A program made the translations under genes and the position numbers. From contig NZ_SMZO01000009.1 of NCBI RefSeq assembly GCF_004358675.1, forward strand, positions 44,485 to 108,484: a stretch of 64,000 nucleotides of DNA, in the 5' to 3' direction. Positions within the stretch are counted from its first letter, which is position 1, and every line of letters starts with the position of its first letter. Below are positions 1 through 7,176 of the stretch, piece after piece. This stretch comes from Meridianimarinicoccus aquatilis. GTDB lineage: Bacteria > Pseudomonadota > Alphaproteobacteria > Rhodobacterales > Rhodobacteraceae. The notes below the pieces were generated by a model. The model saw only the letters and a program-made list of their open reading frames with translations. It did not search any database and was not told the origin of the DNA.

Positions 1-519
1 TTGCCACTTGGCATCGATTATCCCAAATACCGCTTGGCCGTCATTGCGGTGGGGCTGGCCGTTGCCGGGGCGCTGGCATGGCTGATCGGCGGCACCCGGC
101 TTGGCGTGCAGATCCGCGCAGGCGAGGCGGACCGCGAAATGATCGCGGCCTTGGGGGTTGATATAAACCGGCTCTATACGCTGGTATTTGCCTTGGGCGC
201 GGCGCTTGCCGGGCTTGCCGGCGCGCTTGTTGGGGCGATCCAATCCGTTCAGGTCGGCATGGGGGAGCCGGTTTTGATCCTTGCGTTCGTCGTGATCGTC
301 ATTGGCGGGATCGGATCAATTCGCGGTGCATTCGTTGGCGCGCTTCTGGTCGGTTTGACGGACACACTGGGCCGGGTGCTTCTGCCTGTAATCATGACCC
401 ATATCGTCGGGCCTCAATCGGCAGCAACGGTAGGCAGTGCGGTTGCCTCCATGGCGATCTACATTTTGATGGCGCTGGTTCTGTTGGTCCGGCCTTCTGG
501 CCTGTTCGGGCGAACCTGA
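1..519 (+). CDS. livH: Branched-chain amino acid-type ABC transporter permease LivH, C-terminal part
   Basis: Inner-membrane permease of a LivHMGF-type importer for branched-chain amino acids or related small amides. The window opens inside the gene: only about 172 residues are present against roughly 290 for the family, so the true start lies upstream. What remains is strongly hydrophobic, with the family's typical glycine-rich loop (RAGEADREMIAALGVDINR) followed by several membrane helices and the usual C-terminus LLVRPSGLFGRT. livM starts two bases after the stop, so these are cotranscribed. The substrate cannot be read from the sequence; LivHMGF systems also carry urea, amides and other short compounds. 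Confidence 0.87.
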   Translation: MPLGIDYPKYRLAVIAVGLAVAGALAWLIGGTRLGVQIRAGEADREMIAALGVDINRLYTLVFALGAALAGLAGALVGAIQSVQVGMGEPVLILAFVVIVIGGIGSIRGAFVGALLVGLTDTLGRVLLPVIMTHIVGPQSAATVGSAVASMAIYILMALVLLVRPSGLFGRT

Positions 520-520
520 G

Positions 521-1504
521 ATGCGGCGAGAACGGATCGTCAATGCTGCGCTCGCAGTGCTGTTACTGGGGTTTCCGCTGTGGGCCTATTGGGCCGGTGA
601 GCCATTCTTGATTACACTGGCAACGCGCGCGGCGATCCTCGCGCTGGCCGGGGTCGGCCTGAACCTTGCGCTTGGAACCGGCGGTCTGGTCAGCTTGGGG
701 CACGCTGCGTTTTTCGGCGCAGGCGGATATGCCATGGGCGTACTGGCGTGGCACGCGCAAATGTATGCGCCCATGAACATTGCCGGGTTTGAGATCGCGG
801 GCACCAAATCCATGCCGGTGATCTGGCTGGTTGCCGTACTGACGGGCGCGCTTTTGGCCAGCTTGATTGGCGCGTTGAGCCTGCGTTCCTCGGGTGTCTA
901 TTTCATCATGTTGACGCTCGCCTTCGGGCAGATGGCCTATTATTTCGCGATCAGCTGGCCTGCCTATGGTGGCGAAGACGGGCTGTCGATCTATGTCCGC
1001 AACGGGTTTCCGGGATTGAATACGCTTGATCCGATCCAGTTTTTTCTACTGGCTTATGCGGTGCTTATGGCGGTGATCTGGTTCATGGCGCGGCTTCAGG
1101 TCTCACCCTTCGGTCTGGCGCTTGCCGCTGCCCGGCAAAGCCCGGCACGGGTACAGGCAGTGGGCATTGGCGTGTTTCGGCTCAGGCTTGTGGCATTCGT
1201 GATCTCAGGGGCAATTACCGCGCTTGCCGGGGCGATGTTTGCAGATCTCAATCGCTTTATCAGCCCGACCATGCTCAACTGGCACACCAGTGGAGAGTTG
1301 ATCGTGATCGTCGTTCTGGGCGGTGTTGCGCGGCTTTATGGGCCGGTGGCGGGGGCCATCTTGTTGGTCACGCTGGAACACGTCTTGGGCGGTTTCAGCG
1401 ATTTCTGGCAAATCTGGCTGGGGCTAGGGCTGTTGGCGGTGGTCTTGTTTGCGCGGGGCGGATTGGTCGGCGCATTGGCCGGGCGGGCGGTGGCCCATGA
1501 CTGA
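521..1504 (+). CDS. livM: Branched-chain amino acid-type ABC transporter permease LivM
   Basis: Second permease subunit of the LivHMGF-type importer, 327 residues, a normal length. The protein has about nine hydrophobic segments and the family motif GGLVSLGHAAFFGAGGY near residue 55, plus an ARQSPARVQAVGIGV-type cytoplasmic loop near residue 205 expected to contact the ATPases. It follows livH by one base and its stop overlaps the start of livG in an ATGACTGA junction, so translation is probably coupled. Function as a LivM-type permease is well supported; substrate unknown. Confidence 0.9.
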   Translation: MRRERIVNAALAVLLLGFPLWAYWAGEPFLITLATRAAILALAGVGLNLALGTGGLVSLGHAAFFGAGGYAMGVLAWHAQMYAPMNIAGFEIAGTKSMPVIWLVAVLTGALLASLIGALSLRSSGVYFIMLTLAFGQMAYYFAISWPAYGGEDGLSIYVRNGFPGLNTLDPIQFFLLAYAVLMAVIWFMARLQVSPFGLALAAARQSPARVQAVGIGVFRLRLVAFVISGAITALAGAMFADLNRFISPTMLNWHTSGELIVIVVLGGVARLYGPVAGAILLVTLEHVLGGFSDFWQIWLGLGLLAVVLFARGGLVGALAGRAVAHD

Positions 1505-2246
1505 TACAGTCTTGCAGGTGCGCAATGTCTCCAAGGCGTTTGGCGCGGTTCAGGCCAGCGATGGCATCACTCTCGACCTGCGGCCGGGAGAAATCCACGC
1601 CCTGATTGGCCCGAACGGTGCGGGCAAGTCGACGCTGATAGCGCAGATCGCCGGGGCCCTTCGCCCCGACGCGGGGAGTGTCTGGCTGTCTGGGCAAGAC
1701 GTGACCGCGCTCGGGGTTGCGGAACGCGCCAATCTGGGGCTTGCGCGCAGTTTTCAAGTGTCTGCTGTCGCCATGGATCTGACCGTGCTGCAAAATGTGG
1801 TTTTGGCGGCGTGCGGCGCGCAGCGGCGTGTTTGGCGGTTCTTTCGGGCCGCGTTACGCGACGAGCGGTTAATCGCGCCAGCGCGGGCAGCTCTGGCGCG
1901 AGTCGGACTGACGGGCGAGGCGGCAACCATTGTCGCAGATCTGTCCCACGGTCAGCGGCGGCGGCTGGAACTGGCGCTTGCCTTGGTGCTTGAACCGACC
2001 TGTTTCGTGATGGACGAACCATTGGCAGGTCTGGGCGCGGATGGCAGCGCCGAGATGACAGCGCTGTTGGCGGGCCTGAAGGCACAGGCCCCGATTCTGC
2101 TTGTCGAGCACGACATGGACGCAGTTTTCGCACTGGCTGATCGGATCAGCGTGCTGGTTTATGGCAAGATCATCGCAACCGGAGCGCCTGATGCGATCCG
2201 CGCCGATAGCGACGTGCGGCGCGCCTATTTGGGGGATGGCGAATGA
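1497..2246 (+). CDS. livG: ABC transporter ATP-binding protein LivG
   Basis: First of two ATPases that power the LivHM permease. 249 residues with Walker A GPNGAGKST (about 38-46), signature LSHGQ (149-153) and Walker B CFVMDEP (169-175). The signature has histidine where LSGGQ has its first glycine, which is common in LivG. The ATG at 1497 overlaps the livM stop; an upstream in-frame start at 1449 would add 16 residues inside livM and is less likely. The end overlaps livF by ATGA, fitting a tightly coupled operon. Confidence 0.9.
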   Translation: MTDTVLQVRNVSKAFGAVQASDGITLDLRPGEIHALIGPNGAGKSTLIAQIAGALRPDAGSVWLSGQDVTALGVAERANLGLARSFQVSAVAMDLTVLQNVVLAACGAQRRVWRFFRAALRDERLIAPARAALARVGLTGEAATIVADLSHGQRRRLELALALVLEPTCFVMDEPLAGLGADGSAEMTALLAGLKAQAPILLVEHDMDAVFALADRISVLVYGKIIATGAPDAIRADSDVRRAYLGDGE

Positions 2247-2938
2247 CAGCACCCCTGTTGGATTTGCGCGGGGTGACTGCGCTTTATGGCTCATCGCAGG
2301 CGCTTTTCGGGGTCGATCTAACCGTAGAAGCGGGGCAGGTGACGGCGCTGATGGGCCGCAACGGGATGGGAAAAACCACCACGATCCGCACCATTTGCCG
2401 CCTTTTGCCGAACCGCGCGGGCGAGGTGTTTCTGGATGGGCATGAGTTGTCGGGCCTGCCGCCCCACCGCGTTGCGCGGATGGGTGTCGGGCTGGTGCCC
2501 GAAGGTCGCCGCTGCTTTGCCCCGCTGACTGTGCGCGAAAATCTGACCGCTGCGGCGAGGCCCGGCGCATGGGGGCTGGACCGGGTGGTTGGCCTGTTTC
2601 CACGGCTCGGCGAGCGGATGGCCCAGCGGGCCGGAACCCTTTCGGGCGGGGAGCAGCAGATGCTGGCGATTGGACGGGCGTTGATGACCAACCCGCGTCT
2701 CTTGATCCTGGATGAAGCAACCGAAGGGTTGGCCCCAACGGTGCGCGCCGAGATCTGGCAGGCGATCGGCACGCTCAAGCGTGAAAGCGGCCTTGGTATT
2801 TTGTTGGTCGACAAATCGTTGCGCGAGTTGTCGGCCGTGGCCGACAGTGCCGTAATTCTCGACAAGGGACGGTCGGTCTGGGCGGGCCGGATCGAAGAGC
2901 TTTCCCCCGATCTTGCGGCCAGCTGGCTTGGTGTGTGA
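2243..2938 (+). CDS. livF: ABC transporter ATP-binding protein LivF
   Basis: Second ATPase of the LivHMGF importer, 231 residues, last gene of this operon. Walker A is GRNGMGKTT (38-46), signature LSGGEQQM (133-140) and Walker B LLILDEA (about 153-159). The segment VGLVPEGRRCFAPLTVREN is diagnostic of LivF. It starts within the livG stop (ATGA). The stop lies three bases from the stop of the convergent pqqE gene, leaving almost no room for a terminator between them. Confidence 0.9.
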   Translation: MTAPLLDLRGVTALYGSSQALFGVDLTVEAGQVTALMGRNGMGKTTTIRTICRLLPNRAGEVFLDGHELSGLPPHRVARMGVGLVPEGRRCFAPLTVRENLTAAARPGAWGLDRVVGLFPRLGERMAQRAGTLSGGEQQMLAIGRALMTNPRLLILDEATEGLAPTVRAEIWQAIGTLKRESGLGILLVDKSLRELSAVADSAVILDKGRSVWAGRIEELSPDLAASWLGV

Positions 2939-2941
2939 TCG

Positions 2942-4048
2942 CTATTCGGCGGGGGCTGGCGCCTTGGCAAAGCGGCGATAGGTCCAATCTGCGCCGACGG
3001 CTTCTTCGGCCAGCAGCGCATCGACCCGGCCCCGGTCGGGGGATTTACGGCATACAGGATCAATGGCCCGGGCATCGCCCACAAGTGCCATCGCCTGACA
3101 GCGGCATCCACCCAGATCAATGTCGCGCCGGTCGCAGGCTTTGCAGGTGTCCGGCATCCAGTCTGTTCCGCGAAACGCGTTGAACGCCTCGCCGCCGTAC
3201 CAGATTTCGCCCAAAGGTACCTCGGCCGCATTCTGGAAGGTCATCCCGGGGATAATTTCGGCCGCGTGGCACGGCAGGACCTTGCCATCGGGCGCAATGT
3301 TCAGCCCGGTTGAGCCCCAGCCGCCCATGCACGCTTTGGGATAGTCAGCATAATAATCTGGCGGGACGAAGTCGATGGCCAGAACGCCGCGAAGCCGGTC
3401 CCGAGCCTCTGCCACCACGCGCTTGGCCTCGTCCACTTGCGCGCGTGTTGGCTGCAAGGCCGCGCGGTTCTTAAGCGCCCATCCTGCGAATTGAACGCAA
3501 GCCACTTCGATCCGGCGCGCCCCAAGGGTCTGGGCCAGGTCCAGTGTGGCGGGCAGGTCATCAAGATTGTGCCGGTGCATGACCGCGTTCAGGGTCAGAG
3601 GGATGCCGCGCTCGGCAATCAGCCCTGCAACCTGCATCTTCTTGTCGAAACCGCCGTTATAGCCGCCAACGAAATCGGCCACTTCGGCGCGAACGCCCTG
3701 CATCGACAGTTGCACATGGTCCAGCCCTGCCTCGTCTAGCGCGGCCAGTCTGTCTTTCGTGACCCCGATCCCCGATGTGATCAGATTGGTGTAAAGCCCT
3801 GCGTCGTGGGCGGCAGCAACCAACTCGACCAAATCCCGGCGCGAGGCGGGCTCGCCACCCGACAGGTGCGCATGCAACACGCCCAGATCGGCGGCTTGAC
3901 GGAAAATATCGGCCCAGACATCGGTGGGTAGCTCCCCTGCGGCGCGGGTCAGTTCAACCGGATTTGAACAGTACGGGCATGCCAGTGGGCAGCGGTGCGT
4001 GACCTCAGCCAGCAGGGCAAGTGGGGGACGAATTGCTGCTTCAGCCAT
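2942..4048 (-). CDS. pqqE: PQQ biosynthesis radical SAM enzyme PqqE
   Basis: PqqE forms the carbon-carbon bond between the conserved Glu and Tyr side chains of the PqqA peptide, the first step of pyrroloquinoline quinone synthesis. 368 residues. The radical SAM cluster motif CPLACPYC (Cys20, Cys24, Cys27) binds the 4Fe-4S cluster that cleaves SAM. A SPASM-type region in the last third carries many cysteines (CMGGWG, LPCHAAE, CKACDRR, GGCRC, VCRKS) for auxiliary clusters. It is the last gene of pqqABCDE and overlaps pqqD by 8 bases. It ends tail to tail with livF. Confidence 0.95.
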   Translation of the reverse strand: MAEAAIRPPLALLAEVTHRCPLACPYCSNPVELTRAAGELPTDVWADIFRQAADLGVLHAHLSGGEPASRRDLVELVAAAHDAGLYTNLITSGIGVTKDRLAALDEAGLDHVQLSMQGVRAEVADFVGGYNGGFDKKMQVAGLIAERGIPLTLNAVMHRHNLDDLPATLDLAQTLGARRIEVACVQFAGWALKNRAALQPTRAQVDEAKRVVAEARDRLRGVLAIDFVPPDYYADYPKACMGGWGSTGLNIAPDGKVLPCHAAEIIPGMTFQNAAEVPLGEIWYGGEAFNAFRGTDWMPDTCKACDRRDIDLGGCRCQAMALVGDARAIDPVCRKSPDRGRVDALLAEEAVGADWTYRRFAKAPAPAE

Positions 4049-4331
4049 CGATCATATCCACGAGCCGTTTATCGGCCAGATCCGTCAAAAAGGTTTCGAC
4101 ATCGCGGCTGACTTGATCGACCGGTGCCCCAAAGCGCGCAGCCAAATCACCGGAAATGGTGGCCATGCTGCGCCGTCCGTCCAGTTCCGACAAAATCGCG
4201 TGCCCAATCCCGTCCAACATCAATGTTCGTTCCGGCCCAAGCAGGACTTCGACCTTGCGAACACGGTCATGGTGCAGGCGCACGCCGCGCGGCAACACCG
4301 GAATGCAGGCTGTGTTGGCCGTGGCCGTCAT
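4041..4331 (-). CDS. pqqD: PqqD, peptide chaperone for PqqA
   Basis: PqqD binds the PqqA peptide and presents it to PqqE. 96 residues from the ATG at 4331, the usual size for a stand-alone PqqD. Conserved features include RGVRLHHDRVRKVEVLLGPE at residues 15-34 and a winged-helix core with LDGIGHAILSELDG. The start is chosen because it overlaps the pqqC stop as ATGA; an upstream start at 4397 would add 22 poorly conserved residues inside pqqC. Order and overlaps indicate translational coupling C-D-E. Confidence 0.93.
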   Translation of the reverse strand: MTATANTACIPVLPRGVRLHHDRVRKVEVLLGPERTLMLDGIGHAILSELDGRRSMATISGDLAARFGAPVDQVSRDVETFLTDLADKRLVDMIDG

Positions 4332-5071
4332 GCTTGCCCCTCGCCGGGTTGCCAGGCACCGGGGGGGATGCGGCCGGGTTCGACATAGGCGGACCAAAGG
4401 GCATCAAGTTGCGCCCAAAGAACTTCTGTTTTGAAGATCAGCGCGTTTGCGGCGGCGTCCTGATCGGCTTGCGTAATGGCGTTATCCAGAACCCATTTCA
4501 GCCCAAAGGCGACGTCCTTGGGCGCTTCGGTCAGGCGGTGCTGAAAATAGGCGGTAGTTTCGGGGTTGGCGAAATCGTAGTGCTGTAGCAATCCGGCGAT
4601 CCGGTCCTTGTGGATTTTGGGCGCGAACAGTTCGGTCAGCGATGACGCGACAGCGGGCAGTAACGGCTCGTCGCGAACAAAGCGAACATAGGCATCCACA
4701 GCGAACCGGGTTGCGGGAAGAATGCCAACACCGGACGAGACATACTCCGGGTCCAGCCCCACGCCTTCGGCCAGTCGCAGCCAACGTGCAATTCCGCCTT
4801 CGTGCGTATCCGTTCCATCGTGATCTTCGATCCGTGACCGCCAGATGCGGCGCATTTTCGGGTCGTCCAGTCGCGACAAAAAGGCGGCGTCCTTCATTGG
4901 GATGCGACTTTGGTAGTAGTAGCGATTGATCACCCAGGCTTGCACCTGATCCATAGTGCAACCGCCTGAATGCAGCAGATGATGGAATGGGTGTTTGTCG
5001 TGATAGCGTTCGTCGCCAATGCGGCGCAGTCGGGCTTCGAAATGGGCGGCGGTTGGGCTTTGGTCGGTCAT
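4328..5071 (-). CDS. pqqC: Pyrroloquinoline-quinone synthase PqqC
   Basis: Cofactorless oxidase catalysing the final ring closure and eight-electron oxidation to PQQ. 247 residues, normal for the family. Recognisable blocks are RYHDKHPFHHLLHSG near residue 22, WVINRYYYQSRIPMKDAAF, and RIEDHDGTDTHEGGIARWL, which carry active-site His, Arg and Tyr residues of the all-helical fold. The ATG at 5071 overlaps the pqqB stop; an alternative start at 5107 would add 12 residues. Its place between pqqB and pqqD is the classical operon order. Confidence 0.95.
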   Translation of the reverse strand: MTDQSPTAAHFEARLRRIGDERYHDKHPFHHLLHSGGCTMDQVQAWVINRYYYQSRIPMKDAAFLSRLDDPKMRRIWRSRIEDHDGTDTHEGGIARWLRLAEGVGLDPEYVSSGVGILPATRFAVDAYVRFVRDEPLLPAVASSLTELFAPKIHKDRIAGLLQHYDFANPETTAYFQHRLTEAPKDVAFGLKWVLDNAITQADQDAAANALIFKTEVLWAQLDALWSAYVEPGRIPPGAWQPGEGQA

Positions 5072-5958
5072 ACTGTGATCTCCATCCCATCGGCGGCGAT
5101 ATCCCAACCGGCCGCCGAAAGCGTGGCGCGCTCGGGGCCGTCAGGCTGCAAAGCCGGGTTGGTGTTGTTGATGTGCACGAATACCTTGCGGCAGGTCAGG
5201 CCAGCCAATCGGGCGATACTGCCGTCTGGGCCGTCCATGGCCACATGACCCATCCGTGCGCCTGTTTTGGCGCCGGCGCCCATGGTGGGCATCTCGTCAT
5301 TTTGCCAGACAGTCCCGTCGAACAGCAACAGATCAGCATCGGCAACTTGGGCCAGCAGCGCGTCTGTCACCGCTGCACAGCCGGGGATGTAAAATACGGT
5401 GCGCCCACTCGCGGACAGGCGCAGGCCAATGGTCTGCTCGCCCATCGCGTTGGTATCTACATCGTCGCCTTGCTCGAGATACAGCGCCACCTTACCCGGA
5501 ACGGCAAAGGCCGTTATTTCCATACCTGTCAGCGGTGTGAACGCGGCCTCCAAAGCAATGGGGCTGCGAGACACCAAAGCGGGATCAAGGACGCCGAAGA
5601 CAGCGTTCGTTTCCAGAATCTCAAGGGTTTGCGCGGTCGCAAATACCGTGAAAGGAGTTTTCTCACGCAATGTCAGAAGACCGGCCACATGATCAATGTC
5701 GCCATTGGTCAGCACCACGGATCGAAGCGGCGATACGCGCAATCCGGTGGGGGCAAGTTGCGGCGTGTCCGCGAATTGTTGACGAATGTCGGGCGACGCG
5801 TTGAGAACCGCCCAATCCTGTCCGTTAGCTGAAACTGCCAGCGACGACTGGGTCATCGCTGGCAGGTGTCCGGCTCGGGCGTCGTTGCAGTTGCGGCATC
5901 CGCAGTTCCACTGGGGAAGACCGCCCCCGGCACCGGCGCCCAAAACCTTTATGTACAT
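5068..5958 (-). CDS. pqqB: PQQ biosynthesis protein PqqB
   Basis: Metallo-beta-lactamase-fold protein of PQQ synthesis; studies of the family implicate it in hydroxylating the processed Glu-Tyr product. 296 residues. The N-terminus VLGAGAGGGLPQWNCGCRNC is the PqqB hallmark, with a CxC-xxC cysteine group. Metal-ligand-type histidines and aspartates are seen in TNGDIDHVAGLL and LLFDGTVW. The start lies 10 bases after the pqqA stop. Strong assignment from sequence and position. Confidence 0.95.
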   Translation of the reverse strand: MYIKVLGAGAGGGLPQWNCGCRNCNDARAGHLPAMTQSSLAVSANGQDWAVLNASPDIRQQFADTPQLAPTGLRVSPLRSVVLTNGDIDHVAGLLTLREKTPFTVFATAQTLEILETNAVFGVLDPALVSRSPIALEAAFTPLTGMEITAFAVPGKVALYLEQGDDVDTNAMGEQTIGLRLSASGRTVFYIPGCAAVTDALLAQVADADLLLFDGTVWQNDEMPTMGAGAKTGARMGHVAMDGPDGSIARLAGLTCRKVFVHINNTNPALQPDGPERATLSAAGWDIAADGMEITV

Positions 5959-5968
5959 CGGTCGTCGA

Positions 5969-6073
5969 TCAGAACAGATCGTGATCGGGGCGACGTTCGT
6001 CCTCGGAAGGGCCGTACATGTTGATTTCCATGCCGCAGTTGATTTCCACGGCGATCGGGGTCGTCCAAGCCAT
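5969..6073 (-). CDS. pqqA: PqqA, PQQ precursor peptide (34 residues)
   Basis: Ribosomally made substrate from which PQQ is built. A 34-codon frame starts at ATG 6073 behind a perfect AGGAGG Shine-Dalgarno (6081-6086, spacing 7) and ends 10 bases before pqqB. The peptide begins MAWTTPIAVEINCGMEINMY, matching the conserved PqqA core in which Glu16 and Tyr20 (E-x-x-x-Y) are the cross-linked residues. A charged tail (SEDERRPDHD) follows and ends in LF. The core reads EINMY rather than the commoner EVTLY/EVTSY. It is short enough to be missed by most gene callers. Confidence 0.92.
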   Translation of the reverse strand: MAWTTPIAVEINCGMEINMYGPSEDERRPDHDLF

Positions 6074-6118
6074 TTCGTTTCCTCCTCAGTCAGTTCAGTA
6101 GGGCCACCCTAGCGGCGC

Positions 6119-6159
6119 AATTTGACCGAGGGAATGAGACTTAAGGCTTGGGTCAAATT
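6119..6159. promoter_or_regulatory. Inverted repeat upstream of pqqA
   Basis: Perfect 9-base arms AATTTGACC (6119-6127) and GGTCAAATT (6151-6159) are separated by 23 bases. They sit between the lysR stop and pqqA, about 46-86 bases ahead of the pqqA start. The right arm touches the lysR stop codon. Each arm contains TTGAC, so one could serve as a -35 element for pqqA. It could be an operator, or an RNA hairpin ending or attenuating the lysR transcript. No T-run follows on either strand, so a simple intrinsic terminator is unlikely. Confidence 0.4.
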
Positions 6160-7067
6160 TATCTGTCCGGGTCGCCCCTTGAGGCACGCAAGAATATGTG
6201 CCGATCCTGCCGAACCACTGAATCCAGCCATGCGACGGCCGCGCGGACGGGCGGCGCGCTACGCTGGTTTTCGTGCCAGACTGTCCAGTAATTTCTGGAT
6301 ATGCTCTGCGCGGGAAACAGCGGGATCAGGCCTGTTTGTCCTGCGGCCATGAAATCATGCAAAATTCCTATGCCAGCGCCTGCCTTGACCGCCTCGAATT
6401 GACCAAGCGCTGTCGAAATCTCGATGTTCGACCTCCATCCGGTCAGAAATTCTGCTGTGTAGTTCAAGGCGGGGGTGAAAATCAGGTCTTCAACATAGCC
6501 AATCAGTCGGTGTGCTGCCAGGTCGCCAAGTCGCTGCGGTGTTCCGGCCCGGTCCAAGTAGGACCGCGCTGCATAAAGACCGAGCGAATAATCCGTCAAT
6601 TTGCGCGCGCGCAGCCGTCCACGTTCCGGTCGGTCTATCATGATCGCGATATCCGCTTCCCTTTGTGACAGGGAAAACGTGCGCGGGACTGGCACGAGTT
6701 GCACATCAAGTCCGGGGAATTGTTGCGAGAAACGAGTGAGCCGGGGCGCAAGAAATGCGGCGCCAAACCCGTCTGGCGCCCCGATCCTGACGCTGCCGAC
6801 CAGTTCGCCGGTTTGACTGCCCAGTTGGGACTGCGCATCCAGCATGGCAGCTTCGGCGCGTTCGGCCAACGGCAACAGCGCGGCCCCTGCGTTGGTCAAC
6901 GAACATCCTTGCGGCCCGCGATCCAGCAAAACGGCCCCTAATGCAGATTCTAGTGCTGCGATCCGGCGGCTCAACCGTGCCTGACTGACACCAAGCCGAC
7001 GCGCGGCCCCCAACATCTGACCCTCGCGGGCCACGGCCAGAAAGAACTTTGCATCGTCCCAGTTCAT
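6159..7067 (-). CDS. LysR-family transcriptional regulator
   Basis: 302-residue LysR-type regulator. The N-terminal winged helix (about residues 1-60) carries the typical FFLAVAREGQMLGAARRLGV and LSRRIAALESALGAVLLDR blocks; an effector-binding domain follows. The frame is open much further upstream, but that part is the antisense of the aldehyde dehydrogenase gene, so the ATG at 7067 is the credible start. It is divergent from mmsA (109-base gap) and reads in the same direction as pqqA-E. It may control mmsA, the pqq operon, or both; LysR proteins most often control the divergent neighbour. Confidence 0.9.
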   Translation of the reverse strand: MNWDDAKFFLAVAREGQMLGAARRLGVSQARLSRRIAALESALGAVLLDRGPQGCSLTNAGAALLPLAERAEAAMLDAQSQLGSQTGELVGSVRIGAPDGFGAAFLAPRLTRFSQQFPGLDVQLVPVPRTFSLSQREADIAIMIDRPERGRLRARKLTDYSLGLYAARSYLDRAGTPQRLGDLAAHRLIGYVEDLIFTPALNYTAEFLTGWRSNIEISTALGQFEAVKAGAGIGILHDFMAAGQTGLIPLFPAQSISRNYWTVWHENQRSAPPVRAAVAWLDSVVRQDRHIFLRASRGDPDR

Positions 7068-7086
7068 TGTGTGCCCTTCGGCGTTC

Positions 7087-7100
7087 ATGCATAACTGCAT
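7087..7100. promoter_or_regulatory. Candidate LysR-type binding site between lysR and mmsA
   Basis: ATGCA-TAAC-TGCAT, a 5-4-5 inverted repeat, lies 20 bases ahead of the lysR start and 77 bases ahead of mmsA. Its length and partial AT core fit the LysR T-N11-A style of site, and its position fits autoregulation plus control of the divergent gene. Identified by eye only. Confidence 0.35.
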
Positions 7101-7176
7101 AATGGATTGCCAAAATAGGCGATTTAACCATTTATTTCTGCATATCATAAGTGGTGGGAACAAAGGAGCCACCTTT

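Noticed and set aside
1869..2738. 289-codon minus-strand frame across livG and livF
   Set aside because: Entirely antisense to two recognised ATPases; no family resemblance.
2284..3231. 315-codon minus-strand open frame across livF and pqqE
   Set aside because: It runs through the conserved ATPase and the end of pqqE in other frames, has arginine- and proline-rich shadow composition and no ribosome site.
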